From positions 149,383-213,382 of the forward strand of contig SIJG01000160.1 in the NCBI GenBank assembly GCA_023374025.1: DNA of 64,000 bases, read 5' to 3'. Numbering within the stretch: position 1 is the stretch's first letter; every line of letters begins with the position of its first letter. Source of the DNA: Heterodera schachtii. Its lineage: Eukaryota; Nematoda; Chromadorea; Rhabditida; Heteroderidae. The notes beneath the pieces were generated by a model that did no database searches, was not told the DNA's origin, and was given only the letters and a program-made list of their open reading frames with translations. Of this stretch, positions 1 to 11,649 are shown piece after piece. Made by a program: the position numbers and the translations under genes.

Positions 1-451
1 TGTTAGAACCATCTCCAGGGCCGTCTTCATCAATGGTGTGGATTGCTTGAATTTGAATAAATTTAAACAATTAAAAAACAAATCATTAAATAAAATATCT
101 AATAAATTAAAAAGCATAATTTTCATTTAATAATTAGTTTGTAAATTATATGGATTAACATATTTTTTCTGCGCAAATGCTATGAAGAAAGGGGTTCAAA
201 AATAGCATTTCTGCATTAAATTTTTTGATTTTGTGAAGGTTTTTAGCCATATAAATCCATATAAGTTTGACTTTTGATAATATTTTCAATCATTTTTGGC
301 AGTTTTTAGTCCATATTTTGGTCCATATTTGGCAATTTTTGAGCTTTTTAGTCCATACTTTGGGCTTTTTTTTGTTAAATTTTTATGTCCATATTTAACG
401 TTTTTAGTCCATATAAATTAAACCCTATAATAATTTTTTTTAAATACTTAG
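1..451. other. AT-rich non-coding stretch with TCCATAT motifs
   Basis: No gene is supported here. Between about 240 and 420 the motif TTTTTAGTCCATAT and close variants recur about five times at irregular 20-45 nt spacing, which looks like a decayed short tandem repeat. The first 45 bases are less AT-rich and open in frame 2, so they could be the end of an exon entering from the left; this is too short to call. Confidence 0.4.
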
Positions 452-598
452 GCGGACCAACACATTACGTACGCCAAAATAGATGAGGATGAGCCGTCGA
501 CCTCGAAAAAACGGCGACAAAGAAGAAATAGTAATACAATTTTAAATTTAGAAATAATTAAATGGTTTAGAACAAGCCGAGGCGAAACGAAAAAATAA
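452..598 (+). CDS. possible terminal exon of an unknown gene
   Basis: After an acceptor-like TACTTAG there is an open stretch of 48 codons ending in TAA. It begins ADQHITYAKIDEDEPSTS and continues into KKRRQRR, a basic run of the kind seen in nuclear proteins. Base content is richer than in the flanks, which suggests coding. No partner exon upstream joins in a convincing phase and no family is recognised, so it may be the 3' end of a gene lying left of the window, or chance. Confidence 0.3.
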   Translation, partial: ADQHITYAKIDEDEPSTSKKRRQRRNSNTILNLEIIKWFRTSRGETKK

Positions 599-1296
599 AA
601 TGTAAATTTATTTTTGTTGTTTGTTTGTTAAAAAAAAAATTTTTTTTTTTGATTTTTTTCTCTCATAAAAGTTTTTAATAAACTTTCATTATTTGATTAA
701 AAACGGAGTGAAAAACCTCCATGGAAAAACACTTTTTTGTGGCATAATTCCCTCGCATATGTTTATAAAGTCATATGCTGGGTTTTATGCTACTAAATTC
801 TGTTATTCCTCTACAACAACACATTTGAACGGCAAATATTTCGTATTCTGGCCAATTTGGTGCTTTTTTGCGCTACATTTCAACAATTCATTATTAAATA
901 TTCTTCATAAAATCGGCAACTTTAATTTAGATTCTTCTACAATATGTCTTCAACAATAAAATAATATTTAATTCTAAATCCAACCAATTCCCATTTAAAT
1001 AATATTTTTTAATAATTTATTTGAAATTGCTTTAAATTTCTATTAAGATTTAATAAATGCATCCCACATTTAATGATCCTAAACAATAAATCCTTTGCAA
1101 TAAATATTTCTATAAATTATTATTTTCTTTATTCTAATTCCAATTATTATTATTAGCATTTTTATTGTTATTTTTGTATTTTATGTAACTTAATATGATT
1201 TTTAACTAATTTTACATTATTTAACCAATTTTTTACTTTTTAGAACATTTTCTCATTGATCCATAATCCTTCCTCCCTAAATTTTACTATCTCGAA
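599..1296. other. AT-rich spacer, nothing recognised
   Basis: Long A and T runs and no exon with good splice borders. The only sizeable open frame in this stretch has no coding signature. This is presumably the 5' flank of the Helitron-encoding gene that starts near 1297. Confidence 0.4.
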
Positions 1297-4060
1297 ATGC
1301 GTTATATTATTTTGGAAGTATCTTCAAAAAAGCTCGTCATCTGTGGAGAAAAGTTTAGCAAAAAATGCTCAGAGGAATATGACCTTGAAAAATTGACAAA
1401 GCCAATTGAAGTTAGAAAATATTAAATTTAATAAAAAATACTGATAATATTTATTATAAGGGAAGAGACAACGAGACGGATTTGGTCCACATTCGTGGAG
1501 CCATCTCAGAAATTGAAAATGCCGGAGGAGCCGGGATCGTAATGGGAGGACACACGATCGGGTGTTTGCGCCGACGGCTTCTGGACCGTTGGCAGCAAAT
1601 GGAGATGCTCATGATTGAGCAAAACGTTGATAGCCATAGAACTGTAATAATAAAATAATAAAATTAAATCTTCATATCATACACATTATAAGATCCTCCC
1701 GCGACCGAGTCAAATTCCGTGGCCAAATGTTGCCCCAATTAAGGAATTGACTCCAAAAAAACCGATTCTAGGATTAGCACCGGTCGGTTTTATAGTTATT
1801 TTGAATCTTTTTGGTTGAGCCTATATTTAGGTTTCAATTGCCAAGAAAAAAATTGAATTGCCGAAGGCACGGGCCGTTACTAAGAAAATTGGAAAAGTGA
1901 ATGAGTTTGTGGTTGTTGGAAAGGGGCGCCCAAGCTCGGTGATATACATAAATATATGTTTTACAGACAATAATTTTTAACTTTTAGTGGAAGAGTGAGT
2001 CAGAAATGAAGGAAAAGGTTGAGAAGAAAGTGCCAATTGGATATTCGCCCTTAAAAAGGTGTAAAATATATTAAAAAAAAATAAAATTAAACTGTTAAGG
2101 GACATGCCCTTCCGCCACCAAAGAAGTCGGAATTTTTGCCGAAAAAAACAAACAAAATTGCCATGGATAACTTCAAATGCTTGGAGAGGAATTGCTTTAG
2201 TTGAGAAGAACTTTAAGGTTGGCTACAAAAGCGCATAATAAAAATAAACTGTAAAAATTATTTGGCTTTTTTGAATATAATTAATTTAAAAACAGGCTCT
2301 GAATTGGATTGAGAAAAACTCATGGAAAGGCAATCTTTCATTCGAGAAGGAATCTGTTAAAGAGGTAAAATACTAAATATTTTAAAAATTATAAATCAAA
2401 ATTGCTGATCTAAGGATGTATCGACCAATTCAAAGACGGAATCGACCCAAACTGTTGTTAAAACAACATACGCACAAATTGTCTCTCAAAAAGTTTTTTA
2501 AAAATATAAAATATTTATCGAAATTTATCATTTTTGCAGGCCTTTTTTAAACCATCAAAACAAACTATGACGGCGGCTAAAATTTCAATGCCTAAAATTA
2601 TTGTGGAGAATCGTTCAGAGCATAAACCGATGCTTCGCACATACGCAGAATGCTTATTTGGTGTTTATGTAATATTTATACCTGCGAATTAAAATTAACA
2701 ACATATTATAACGGTCATTTTAAGGTTGCGCCCTGCTCAAAAGTTCAAAAAATTGCAACTCATACAAATTCTTTCATTGAAAAAGTGAAGAAATTCTCAA
2801 AAACTTGAATTACAAATCGGTAAAATAAAAATTAATTAGGTAATAAATTATATTTTGTAGAACGCACCTGACGTCACGTACAAAATAACAAACCAACAAA
2901 GTGTGAATGCACAAATTTCTCAAGTGAAGAAAATATTGGAGAAAAAAATGGTTAGAAAAAATAATGCTAAAAATATACATTAATTTAGCTTTCACAAAAT
3001 CACAACAAATCATTTGCTAAAAATCCAAAAGGAAATGAGAGACCAATGTTTAGCAGCAACAAATATAGCGTTTTAACATCTGAGAATGATGGTAATTTAT
3101 TTTTTGTTTATTGACATAAATCCATCTTTTAAGAAACATTGAATTCGGTTATATTGGTTAATGAAACAGAACGAGTGTTCCACTCTTCTTCATGTTCAAC
3201 AACATGGAAGCAAAAGTCAAAAAAGCACAATGCATCAGCTAAACCGATTTGGTATATACCAAATCTTAAATACGGCGTTTTTGCAAAACAAGTCCCTGTA
3301 AGTAAAGAAGAAATTGTTATAGAATCAATTAAAACCTTTTATTAGAATCGATCATGGTCATCTGATGTTTTTCGTGCAATGCATTTGCTGAAAAATTATT
3401 TGCTCACGGGTGACAAATGCTCAATAATTCACCTTCGAACATTGATAAATGAAATGTTTTCGAACAACAGAGCAAAACCCATTAGTTATTTGAAGAAAAC
3501 ATCCAAAAACAACATACCATGGTTCAAAAACCTTCGTGGAGGTGGCAGCAATACAAACTTGAAGGAAAATGTTACGAAAGGGGAACAGCATCAATTTCTA
3601 TTGTTGCAATTTCACAACCAAATTACCAAAGAATTGGCTTTCGCTGCAACAAGAAACAAATTTTGCAGCTCTTTACATCAAGAATATTATCATCGGTGGT
3701 GGAAAAATTTTGAGGATGGCAAATTCACACTGAGTCAATCACGTGGAAGTAATTTTTAAATGTTTTGTAATTTAAAAAAAAATCACTAAGGACCCGAAAA
3801 AAGAAACTCTTGTCAAACTCCACGAAGTTCAAGAAGTTCATTGCTCTCAAGTCGAAGCTTGACAACTTCTGATGAGAGTTTTGTCACATGTAAATAAAGT
3901 ACTCAAAATAAGAAAATGGTTTAAATTTAAGGTACCTCTGAGTCGCTGGATTTTTCTCATACGAAAAAAATGCATGAAAATGATGAGAAAGAGGATGCTA
4001 CTGAACAAGCTTTGCATAACGAAATGACTCGGGAACAAAAAAACGACCTCGACATTATAA
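1297..4060 (+). CDS. N-terminal extension of the Helitron protein, unknown function
   Basis: Sixteen exons can be threaded in phase: 1297-1410, 1461-1643, 1693-1782, 1831-1938, 1988-2058, 2100-2217, 2296-2364, 2415-2492, 2540-2668, 2725-2784, 2861-2950, 2989-3091, 3134-3297, 3346-3748, 3791-3889 and 3932-4060. The ATG at 1297 is the first in frame and begins MRYIILEVSSKKL. The product (~670 residues here) is basic and low in obvious domains. One stretch, STQTVVKTTYAQIVSQ, resembles the linker motif of some retroelement gag-like proteins. Exon 10 needs an early GTGAAG donor (intron from 2785) to avoid a stop. No family is recognised. It continues in phase into the cysteine-rich exons that follow, so I treat it as the same protein; it could still be a separate gene captured by the element. 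Confidence 0.5.
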
Positions 4061-4151
4061 GTAAGAGAAAATTATAATGTATATACATATTTTATTTAAT
4101 TATAATTATAATGAAGCATAAAAAATTTTTAAGTTAAACTATTTAATTAAG

Positions 4152-5268
4152 GTAATGATGATTCATTATCCAATCGTGGTCCTATTGGTCAATTTTTACA
4201 AAAAAATTGTATATTTTGTAAAAGAAAAATTACTGAGGAAGTTGGACATGCTACATTACCATGTGGTCATATGGCGCACTGGGGAAAAGAATATTATGAC
4301 TGGTTTGTTTTATTAATATAAATAAAAATTATATACATTTTAAACCATCATAATAATTAAAGGCTTTCGTCTGGTCCATTTGCCCGATGCAAGGCATGCC
4401 AACAACATTCAAGAAGCAAATGCAAATGTTGTGAAAAATGGCTTGGAACAGGATTTTACGAGACAGAATGCTATTGCAGCGGAAAAGAATTAATATCAAA
4501 ACTGCATGCCGATGAACTTGAACAAATGTATTATAAATCAAAACAGCGATTTTTTTATAAAATTACTAAATATTTAGGCTACAAAATAATAATGGAATCT
4601 GCCCAGCTATTGGATGTGCTTTAAAACATCCAGGCTTTTGCGTTCTGTGCAACCAATTATTTAAACTGAATGCAAATGGAGACCATGAAGCAAAAAACAT
4701 ATTTATCATGCTGTGAAGCATTTTGTCACAGCATTTGTTGGTTCGTTTAAATACAAAATTGGTTATATTAATTCGTTAATTAAGGAATCAAAGAAATGAA
4801 GAAAATTGCCCATACAATTGTGGGCAGCAATGGAAAGGAAAAATTGACTTAGATATTCGGTAATTTCTTTCTAATTAATTAAAAATATAAAAATCTAAAT
4901 ATTCTAGCAATGAATGCGGTGCTAATGGGGTTACCAGTGTGATGCCAGCTAAAATTCGGGCAAGAGGATGTATTGGAGGAAGATCAAGAAGCGATGTTGA
5001 ACCAAGAAATTCGAGAATGTCATCAAGGAAGTCCAGCGCTTCGATGGACTCAGTTTTGATGCCGCCACCTTCTTCATTGGCTCCTCGAAGAAGCTCGCGA
5101 GTCCGACGCACACCGTCAACATTAAGCCAACAAAGTTTATTGATGACACCATCGCACACTCCTATAACAAATCAGTGTGCAAACATCGCACAAACAACTC
5201 ATTTTGGATTAGGTTGTGCTGCAAAGTCATCAAAGCACATGCCAAAATATTACAACACCCTTGGCATG
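4152..5268 (+). CDS. cysteine-rich RING-like zinc-finger module in the Helitron protein
   Basis: Exons 4152-4302, 4363-4527, 4578-4740, 4785-4859 and 4908-5268. The first finger reads CIFC, 14 residues, then CGHMAH, then CKAC after 24 more, i.e. the C-x2-C...C-x-H-x2-H...C-x2-C order of a RING. It is followed by CKCC, CYC and CPAIGC pairs, then a second RING-like set: CVLC, LSCCEAFCHSIC and CPYNCG. The layout recalls RING-between-RING ubiquitin ligases, but I cannot assign it firmly. Exon 4578-4740 carries a one-base frame change near 4690-4715; the cysteine-rich reading resumes after it and fits the next exon's phase. The last exon adds a Ser/Arg-rich linker and ends in YYNTLGM, which joins in phase to the Helitron start GASKCPHCAALLF. 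Confidence 0.6.
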
Positions 5269-5385
5269 GTAACAATCATTTTGTATTTATTAAAGAATTT
5301 TTTAAGAATAATTACGTAGAATTTATACATTTTACTTTAAAAAAGGTCTTAAATATTTACTTTTTACTATAAAACAATCTTATAG

Positions 5386-8097
5386 GGCGCCTCAAAGTGT
5401 CCGCATTGTGCCGCGTTGCTCTTCAACAGCGAAGCAACAGGCAGTTCCGCATTTTCAAAGTGCTGTGCCAAAGGGCGTGTCAGCTTGGCATCGCGATACG
5501 CAGCACTCCAACAACAGCCTGCATGTTATGAGGCACTGTTTAACAACAAAGACTCAACAACACTTCGAAAACAAAAACATCTGATGGAACATGTACTCGC
5601 CTACAACAACAGTCTGTCCTTTGGCCATGTGATCACGCAGAGAAGTGAAGAGGAATTCTTCCGTATCATCAAGTGCAATAATTTGATCCAATACGTCCTC
5701 TGGGACTACAATCCCCCGGACGGCTCTCTGCCGCTGCTACATGGACAGCTGTTCACCATCCCGCCAACACAAGCACACGAACGCTTGGGCGAAATTGCTG
5801 AACAATTCGAGCTCAATGTAAAAAATAAAATCACATTTTTAAATATTTTTTAAAATTTAAGGGCACATTGTTGTCAGAACTGCATGATATGCTTCGCAAG
5901 CTTCATCCGATGGCGAAACTCTACGAGACTGCGGCTGAACCTTCAACCAGCAACCTGCAGAAGACCGAGTCAATTTGCGGATGCTTGTCGTGGGAACAAA
6001 CAAAAGAGGCCAAGAGAGAACACTCAAAGAAGATGAAGCCCAACCCGTTGATGTGCAGCTTCCACCTGACCATATGCTGAAGCAAATCCATCCGGGTCGC
6101 CTACAAGTCGAGACAGAAGCGGGAAGTCATATTCTGGCTCAAGTAAAATATAAAAGTCTAAATTATTTGCAAAATATTTTTATAGTTCTTTGTGGACTCT
6201 GGCCAAAATGTGCTGCCGAACATGGATTATGAAGTTATCCTACTTGGAAGACAAGGCACGGGACAGCAACATTTGAAATGGTGGCGAAGAGAAATTGATC
6301 CAGCAACCTTTCCGCTGATGTTCCCAGAAGGACAATTTGGATTTGGTGAATATAAAAAATTATAAAATAAATTAGTATGTTTAAGAGGATGGACTTCCAC
6401 TCAAATGAAGGCGGGCGAAAAATTCGACCCAAACAAAATGCCATCACAAAGAAGGAAGACAACAAGTCATTGGACGACGCGGAAGAACTTGGCGAAGATG
6501 AAGAATTTTTGGGAACGTTTGAGCGCGTCTTCAGACCACGAGACCGCGTCTCGCGCAACCAATTCTTCCGCTACATGGCCCAAATTCGCGGTGCCGACTG
6601 GCGTGATCAGCGTCACTGGCTCTGGCAGTGGGGAAAATTGGCACAGCTGTACTCCATCACAGCAAACAACAGGATGGAAGCAGAACGCGTCCAGTACATG
6701 AAGCGGCTGCTTGGAAAGAAGAAGCTGATCACGCCAGCCTCCATCATGAATATGCTGGAGAAGTATCGTGACGGCCAAGGTGAATTATCGATTTAAAAAT
6801 AAAAAACCTTAAAATTTTTAAGGCCTCACTGGCGAAATTGGGCGCGTCATCATGACGGATGAGCACTTCAGAGGGTCGCGGCAGTTCTACCAAAAAGAAT
6901 TCGCCAACTGCATGACCATCTGCCGTGAGATTGGCAAGCCGGATCTGCTCATCACGTTCACGATGGACCCCGAGTGCCAAGAGTTCCCCCTGCTGCTTCC
7001 AAAAACAACAATGGACAACAACAGCAGTGGTACGACCGACCGGACATCGTGACGCGCCTCTTCATCGACAAGTTGACTGAGCTAAAGAGGGATTTGACCG
7101 TTCGAATGGTCATGGGACCTCTAAAAGGCTGGTTCTATTCTGTGGAACATCAAAAGCGGTAAAACAAACAAATTTAAGGCAAAAATAATATTTGTTATTT
7201 AGTGGAATGCCACATGTCCACATCTGCCTGATTCTGGACTGGGAGGCCATGCGGGTTGGGGGAAAAATTCAAACACCCGAGGATTACATCGACGAGTACA
7301 TCTGCGCTGAGATACCACCAAAACCAGATGGAGAAGATGTGGACTTGTCGACAGACGAAGCACGTCAGCGTCAACTCTACACCACTGTGACAACAAAGAA
7401 CATCCACACCTGCGCTGAAAACCGATGTTTGGTGGATGGAAAATGCATCAAACATTTTCCTGTAATTTTTAAATGAAATAATCAAAAAATAGTTAAAAAT
7501 ATAGAAGCCGTATGAGTACGACAACGTTTACTCGGAGAATGCTTACCCGCGGTACCGTCGACGTCCTCCTCCTCCGAGTGCAGAAGAAGCTCAACAAAAT
7601 CCTGAGCAATACGGCAGGGTATTCGAGTACAAGGATCGCTACGGAAAGCTGATCAAGAAGGACAATGCACATGTCGTCGCCTTCAACCCATTTTTGTCCG
7701 CCAAATATCGATCACAGTATGTTAAAAATAATTTTGCTAACTATAGTTTAAAAAAAATAAAAATTATTAAAGCGTCAATGTCGAGTTCGTTGCTGGTGAT
7801 GGGTGCGTCAAGTACTTATGCAAGTACGTGATGAAGGGCGCCGACATGGCGTTTATCAAGATCAGCGGTCAAGAAGGGACGCTCGCCTATGATGAGTACC
7901 ACCAGCTGCGACTGGCGCGCTACATCACATCGATGGAAGCGGTCATGTCAATGTGGGGTACTCCGCTTGTGAAACGCTCACATATTGTAAGTAAAATTAA
8001 TCAATTATTTAAAAACTTAAAAAAAATAAAGGTCGTTAATATTAAAGGTCGATGAATTGGATGTGCACGGTCCAGAAGGTCACCGAATAGCCGTCGA
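5386..8097 (+). pseudogene. Helitron Rep/HUH endonuclease region, frameshifted and truncated
   Basis: Exons 5386-5817, 5862-6142, 6186-6345, 6376-6778, 6823-7158, 7203-7461, 7508-7716, 7773-7986 and 8048 onward. The Helitron N-terminal domain starts at KCPHCAALLF...KCCAKGRVSL. The HUH motif is GMPHVHICLI at about 7204-7233 and the two-tyrosine motif is KYLCKYVMKG just after 7810. These nick single-stranded DNA and form the covalent intermediate in rolling-circle transposition. Four exons have lengths one base off for their phases: frame changes lie near 5965, 6380-6430 and 6990, besides the upstream one near 4700. After VDELDVHGPEGHRI the sequence switches to TIMM50 exon DNA at 8098. The helicase half is missing. 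Confidence 0.88.
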
Positions 8098-10279
8098 TTG
8101 TCCAGAGAGTGCACCAAAACGCGGTTCATCGACGGGACGGCGATGAAAGTGGGTTTTTTCAATTCTGTGTCAATAGCATACCCCAAGCATGCACAGAAAG
8201 ATGGACTCTCACAGTCAAGCAGAAAATTACCACGGTGAAAAAAATTTTCTTTTTCGCATTTTCGTCCATTTTTTGTATTTTTATTTTACAAGTTTTATAT
8301 CAATTTTTGCACATTTTTTTTCAAATACGGAAAATTGTCAGCAAAAACACTGTTTTTGCACTTGAAAATTTCGGTTGCAGAGGGATCCTCCTGGGAACGG
8401 GAGCAGCCCGTTCCTCCCCACTTGCCGTGAAATTTAAAAAAAATTAAAAAATTTTTCAAGAAAAAATTTAGAAAGTTTTTTTATAAGAAACTTTTAAGAA
8501 AAAAAATTACAGCGGTTTTTTTTTTGAATTTATTGAAAATTCCTAGTAATTCACTATATTTAAAAAAAATTTTCTTTAAAAAACTCTAAGATTTTTCTTT
8601 GGAATTTCTAAGTTACTAAAAAAATTTTAAATTATCGGGGGAGGGGGTGTAGTGCACCACCTGGGGCCAAATCCCTGTCTCCTGGGCCAGGACAACCCTG
8701 TCCAACCCTCAAGACTTTTAATTAATTTTTCTAATCTTTACCTCCCCCCCCTAATTTTTAGGACCTTTCTCGACTCAACCGCGACCTGGCCAAAATGATT
8801 TACATCGACTGGAACCCACAGGCATTTCAGCTGAACCCGGAGAATGTGCTGCGAGTGCCCAAGTGGGAGGGCAACATGGACGACACGACATTGGCACGTT
8901 TCTCCCGCATTTATTTTTTTTTGTTTAAGCCCAAAGACAAAAAAAGGAACAAATTTTGAGAAAAAGCAAACACACATGGGTAGAAAAACCGAGCACAAAT
9001 ACATTTGTTAGTGTTTTTTAGAAAAAAAAAATTCTGTTTTCTAAATTTACTAAAAAATAATAATTAAAAAATTATAATTTGGGCGGGAAAGGACGGGGGG
9101 AATGAAATGCACACAAATGGGGGAGGAAAATTAAAAAAAAAATTCTTTTCCGTTGATAATTATGAGATGATGTGGCCTTTGGGTGATACGGCGCGGTGCA
9201 CCTCTAAAAATCCGTCGATTCAAACAATTTCCAAATTTGAAAATTTTTCAAAAAATTTTTCAGCGATTTTTTGATGATTTCAAAAAGCTTAATAGTTCAT
9301 TAAAAAATCGCTGGGAAATTTTTTCTGGCGGAGTTCTGGCGGCGAAGTTGTGTCCTTCTCCGGATACGATGACCCTCCCCATTTTTTCCATTTCAAAATC
9401 TCCATTTTTTAATTTATTTTTTCTGGCGGAGTTCCGGCGGCGAAGTTTTGTCCTTCTCCGGATACAATGACCTCTCCCCATTTTTCCTAGTTGTTCAATT
9501 TTTTTCTCGTGATAAAATTAATTATCATTTTATATCTCCCTCATTTGTTTCAGATTGACTTGGCGGAGCTGCTCAAAAGTGAGTTTTTTTACTTATTCCT
9601 CTGAATTTTTTTTTGAGATTTTTGTCCAATTTCTTGTTTCGATTAATTAGAGTTTGACCTTACAGGGTTTTGACCTGGCCTGGTTTTCCTTTTTTGCTTT
9701 TTTCCGGAGACGAAAATTTTAAAATAAAATGAAGAAAAAATAGGGCAAAAGTTTTCGGGTTGGATTCACCCCAAAATCTCGCCGCATATATTTAAAAAAC
9801 TGCTGGAATTTTTCATATTTTTTAAATTTTCATAAAAGAATTTCTTATTTTGAAAATTTAAGAAAAAATTATTTCTGCGACGAGATTTTTTCTTCGGCGA
9901 GATTTTCCCCCTTCCGTTTCTCCTTTCGAAATTTGTTTTCTCTGATCAATTTCAAATTTTCATCAAAAATAGGTGGGCTAAAGGGGTCAATTTTTTGGGC
10001 AGATTTTTGAGGGAAAATTTGCGAATTTTGAATTATCCATCATTTTTTCATCATTTGCTCACAGCCATTCATCTCTCCGACATTGACGCCGTTCGGCCCA
10101 TGCTGCAGTTCTATTCACAGTTTGACAACCCAATGCAGGAGTTCCGGAGGCGAGCCCAGCAGATGGCACAGCAAGAGCAGAAGGCAAAAGAAGTGAGCAG
10201 CAGAGAAAAGGAAGAGGCGATCGCAGAGCGACCAACCCCAACGGGGGCAAGCAGTTCAAGCAGCTCACCCCAATTTTGA
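8098..10279 (+). pseudogene. TIMM50: TIMM50 C-terminal exons, copy A (5'-truncated)
   Basis: TIMM50 is the inner-membrane receptor subunit of the TIM23 protein-import complex, with its FCP1-like domain in the intermembrane space. Only the C-terminal part is present: exons 8098-8148, 8762-8893, 9554-9578 and 10065-10279. Readable blocks are LSRECTKTRFIDGTAMK, DLSRLNRDLAKMIYIDW, NPENVLRVPKWEGNMDD, IDLAELLKT and IHLSDIDAVRPMLQFYSQF, followed by a Glu/Lys-rich tail and stop. All exons join in phase. The intron after GACGACACGACATTG starts with GC, not GT. Copy A has Ile where copy B has the family's Met in the (F/Y)MDG motif. Without the N-terminus, transit peptide, membrane span and most of the FCP1-like domain it cannot be functional. 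Assignment rests on recall of the TIMM50 family. Confidence 0.82.
9323..9486 (+). repeat. local 98-bp tandem duplication inside TIMM50 intron, copy A only
   Basis: The segment starting CTGGCGGAGTTCTGGCGGCG at about 9325 recurs at 9423 with a few changes, each followed by TCCTTCTCCGGATAC. Copy B has it once (near 20102). The duplication therefore arose after A and B separated, or was lost from B. Confidence 0.85.
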
Positions 10280-10656
10280 AAAAAATAAATGGAAAAAGGA
10301 GAGCAGGGGCAGCCAGCTCGTCCCCCCCCCCCTCCCCGCCGTTTTCCCCCAGGGTCAATTCTCCCCCGAAAATTAAAAACAAAATTTTTAAAAAAAAATC
10401 TTGGAAAAATTTTTCTTAGAAAAAAACATTTTCAAAAAATTTTCCAGCGATTTTTTGAAAATTTGGTTCAAATATTTTTTGAACAAATTTTAAGAAAAAA
10501 TGTTTTTTGGAAATCTTAAGCATTTTTCTTAACAAAATGTTTTAAAGTTTCATTAAAAAATTAACCCGTTGGCACCGCACCTAAAGGCACCACCGGACCT
10601 CCATTTTACCTTCTTTTTTTATTTTAATCTGCCTTTCCTTTTCCCTGCATCAACAG

Positions 10657-10838
10657 GTAGCATTGAGCTGTTGGAGGAGTTCACTGTGTGCAAAGCGGAT
10701 GACCAACTGTCCGCCGACCAGGCCCGCATTTTGAAGCAGTTCGGCCACCGGTTGGCCAATTCCGCGGCCGTATGCTCGCTCGTTGGAGCAAAAAGAAGGG
10801 ATTTGAGCAGATTGACGAAGAAACAGATGAATGAATGA
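10657..10838 (+). pseudogene. MRTO4: MRTO4 last exon, copy A
   Basis: MRTO4 (mRNA turnover 4) is a P0-like 60S ribosome assembly factor of the nucleolus. After a CAACAG acceptor the exon reads SIELLEEFTVCKADDQL, then SADQARILKQFGHRLA, matching the C-terminal part of the family. A one-base deletion in TTGGCCAATTCC (copy C has TTGGCACAATTCC) shifts the frame; the proper tail, WSKKKGFEQIDEETDE then stop, survives in the shifted frame. No MRTO4 upstream exons sit before it: it rides downstream of the TIMM50 exons. Confidence 0.7.
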
Positions 10839-10849
10839 ATAATTTTTGT

Positions 10850-11440
10850 GTTTTTTTTTGTTTACCGGAAAAGTTTAAGCAAAAACATAAATTGTTTTCC
10901 GGAAAAACAAAATTCAGACAGTTTTTTTATGGAAGAGTAAGAACAAAAAGCAGATATTGTTTCCGGAAAATTTAAATTGTTTAAACAGATTTTATTTTGT
11001 GTAACTTGTAAAAAGTCAAAAAGGTGAAAGTTGTTTTCCGGATTAAAAGTTTTTTGGAAAAGTAAAAACCGAATCAGAAATATTTTTTCCGGAACAATGA
11101 AATGTTTTCTTGAAAAGTTTAAAAAAACATAAATTGTTTTCCGGAAAATTGAAATGCAAATTCAGAAGTTGTTTTTCCGGAACAATGAAATGATTTCCGG
11201 AAAAGTTTTAAAAAAACATAAAGTTTTCCGGAAAATGTAAATGCAAATTCAGAAGTTGTTTTTCCGGAACAATGAAATAGTTTACCGGAAAAGTTTAAAC
11301 AAAAACATAAGTTGTTTTGCGGAAAAACAAAATTCAGACAGTTTTTTATGGAAGAGTAAGAACAAAAAGCAGATATTGTTGCCGGAAAATTAAAAAAGTT
11401 TAAACAGATTTTGTTTTGCGTAACTTGTAAAAAGCCAAAA
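10850..11440. repeat. TTTTCCGGAAAA palindrome repeats, array 1
   Basis: The palindrome TTTTCCGGAAAA and decayed forms recur every 30-60 nt, embedded in GTTTAAACAAAAACATAAATTG-like spacers. Longer blocks recur, for instance TTCAGAAGTTGTTTTTCCGG twice and a 120-bp unit shared by about 10895-11010 and 11330-11440. Similar repeats follow the other two MRTO4 last exons. Confidence 0.85.
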
Positions 11441-11649
11441 AGTGAAAGTTGAAATTGTCAATAATTAAAATTTATCTTATAATTATTTGTATGGAACACA
11501 GCCTTTGTTTTAGGTTGTTGTTAATGTTTGTAATTTTTTTGTTAAAGATCACCTTCCCATAAAGGGAATTTTTTTAATGGGCATTTTCTTGTTTTGTTTA
11601 CGATTGAGTTTGAATTTGTCGTGTGTTTTGGTTGACGTCTTTTTTGTAT

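Larger units (their letters stand above)
1297..8097 (+). mobile_element. Helitron, 5' part, truncated after the Rep domain
   Basis: One long multi-exon gene fills this span. I could thread about 30 exons through introns of 40-117 nt with compatible phases at essentially every junction; the last 12-kDa-scale blocks carry the Helitron N-terminal domain and HUH nuclease. The PIF1-like helicase that completes a Helitron transposase is absent: homology to TIMM50 begins at 8098 and the Helitron frame then runs out of frame to a stop at 8143-8145. Neither the 5' TC end nor the 3' CTRR hairpin end was identified, so element borders are approximate. Single-nucleotide frameshifts in four exons suggest recent decay or sequence errors. 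Confidence 0.85.
8098..10870 (+). repeat. TIMM50-tail/MRTO4-exon cassette, copy A
   Basis: This block is nearly identical to 18876-21527, introns and intergenic DNA included. The left border falls inside a TIMM50 exon and the right border lies just after GTTTACCGGA downstream of the MRTO4 exon. The retained introns show it was copied as genomic DNA, not as a retrocopy. It differs from copy B by scattered substitutions, small indels and an extra ~98-bp local repeat. Confidence 0.92.

Noticed and set aside
2784..2818. Apparent stop codon (TGA) in the exon near 2810 of the Helitron protein extension
   Set aside because: An earlier GTGAAG donor at 2785 ends the exon before the stop and restores phase 0 with the next exon, so no lesion is needed.
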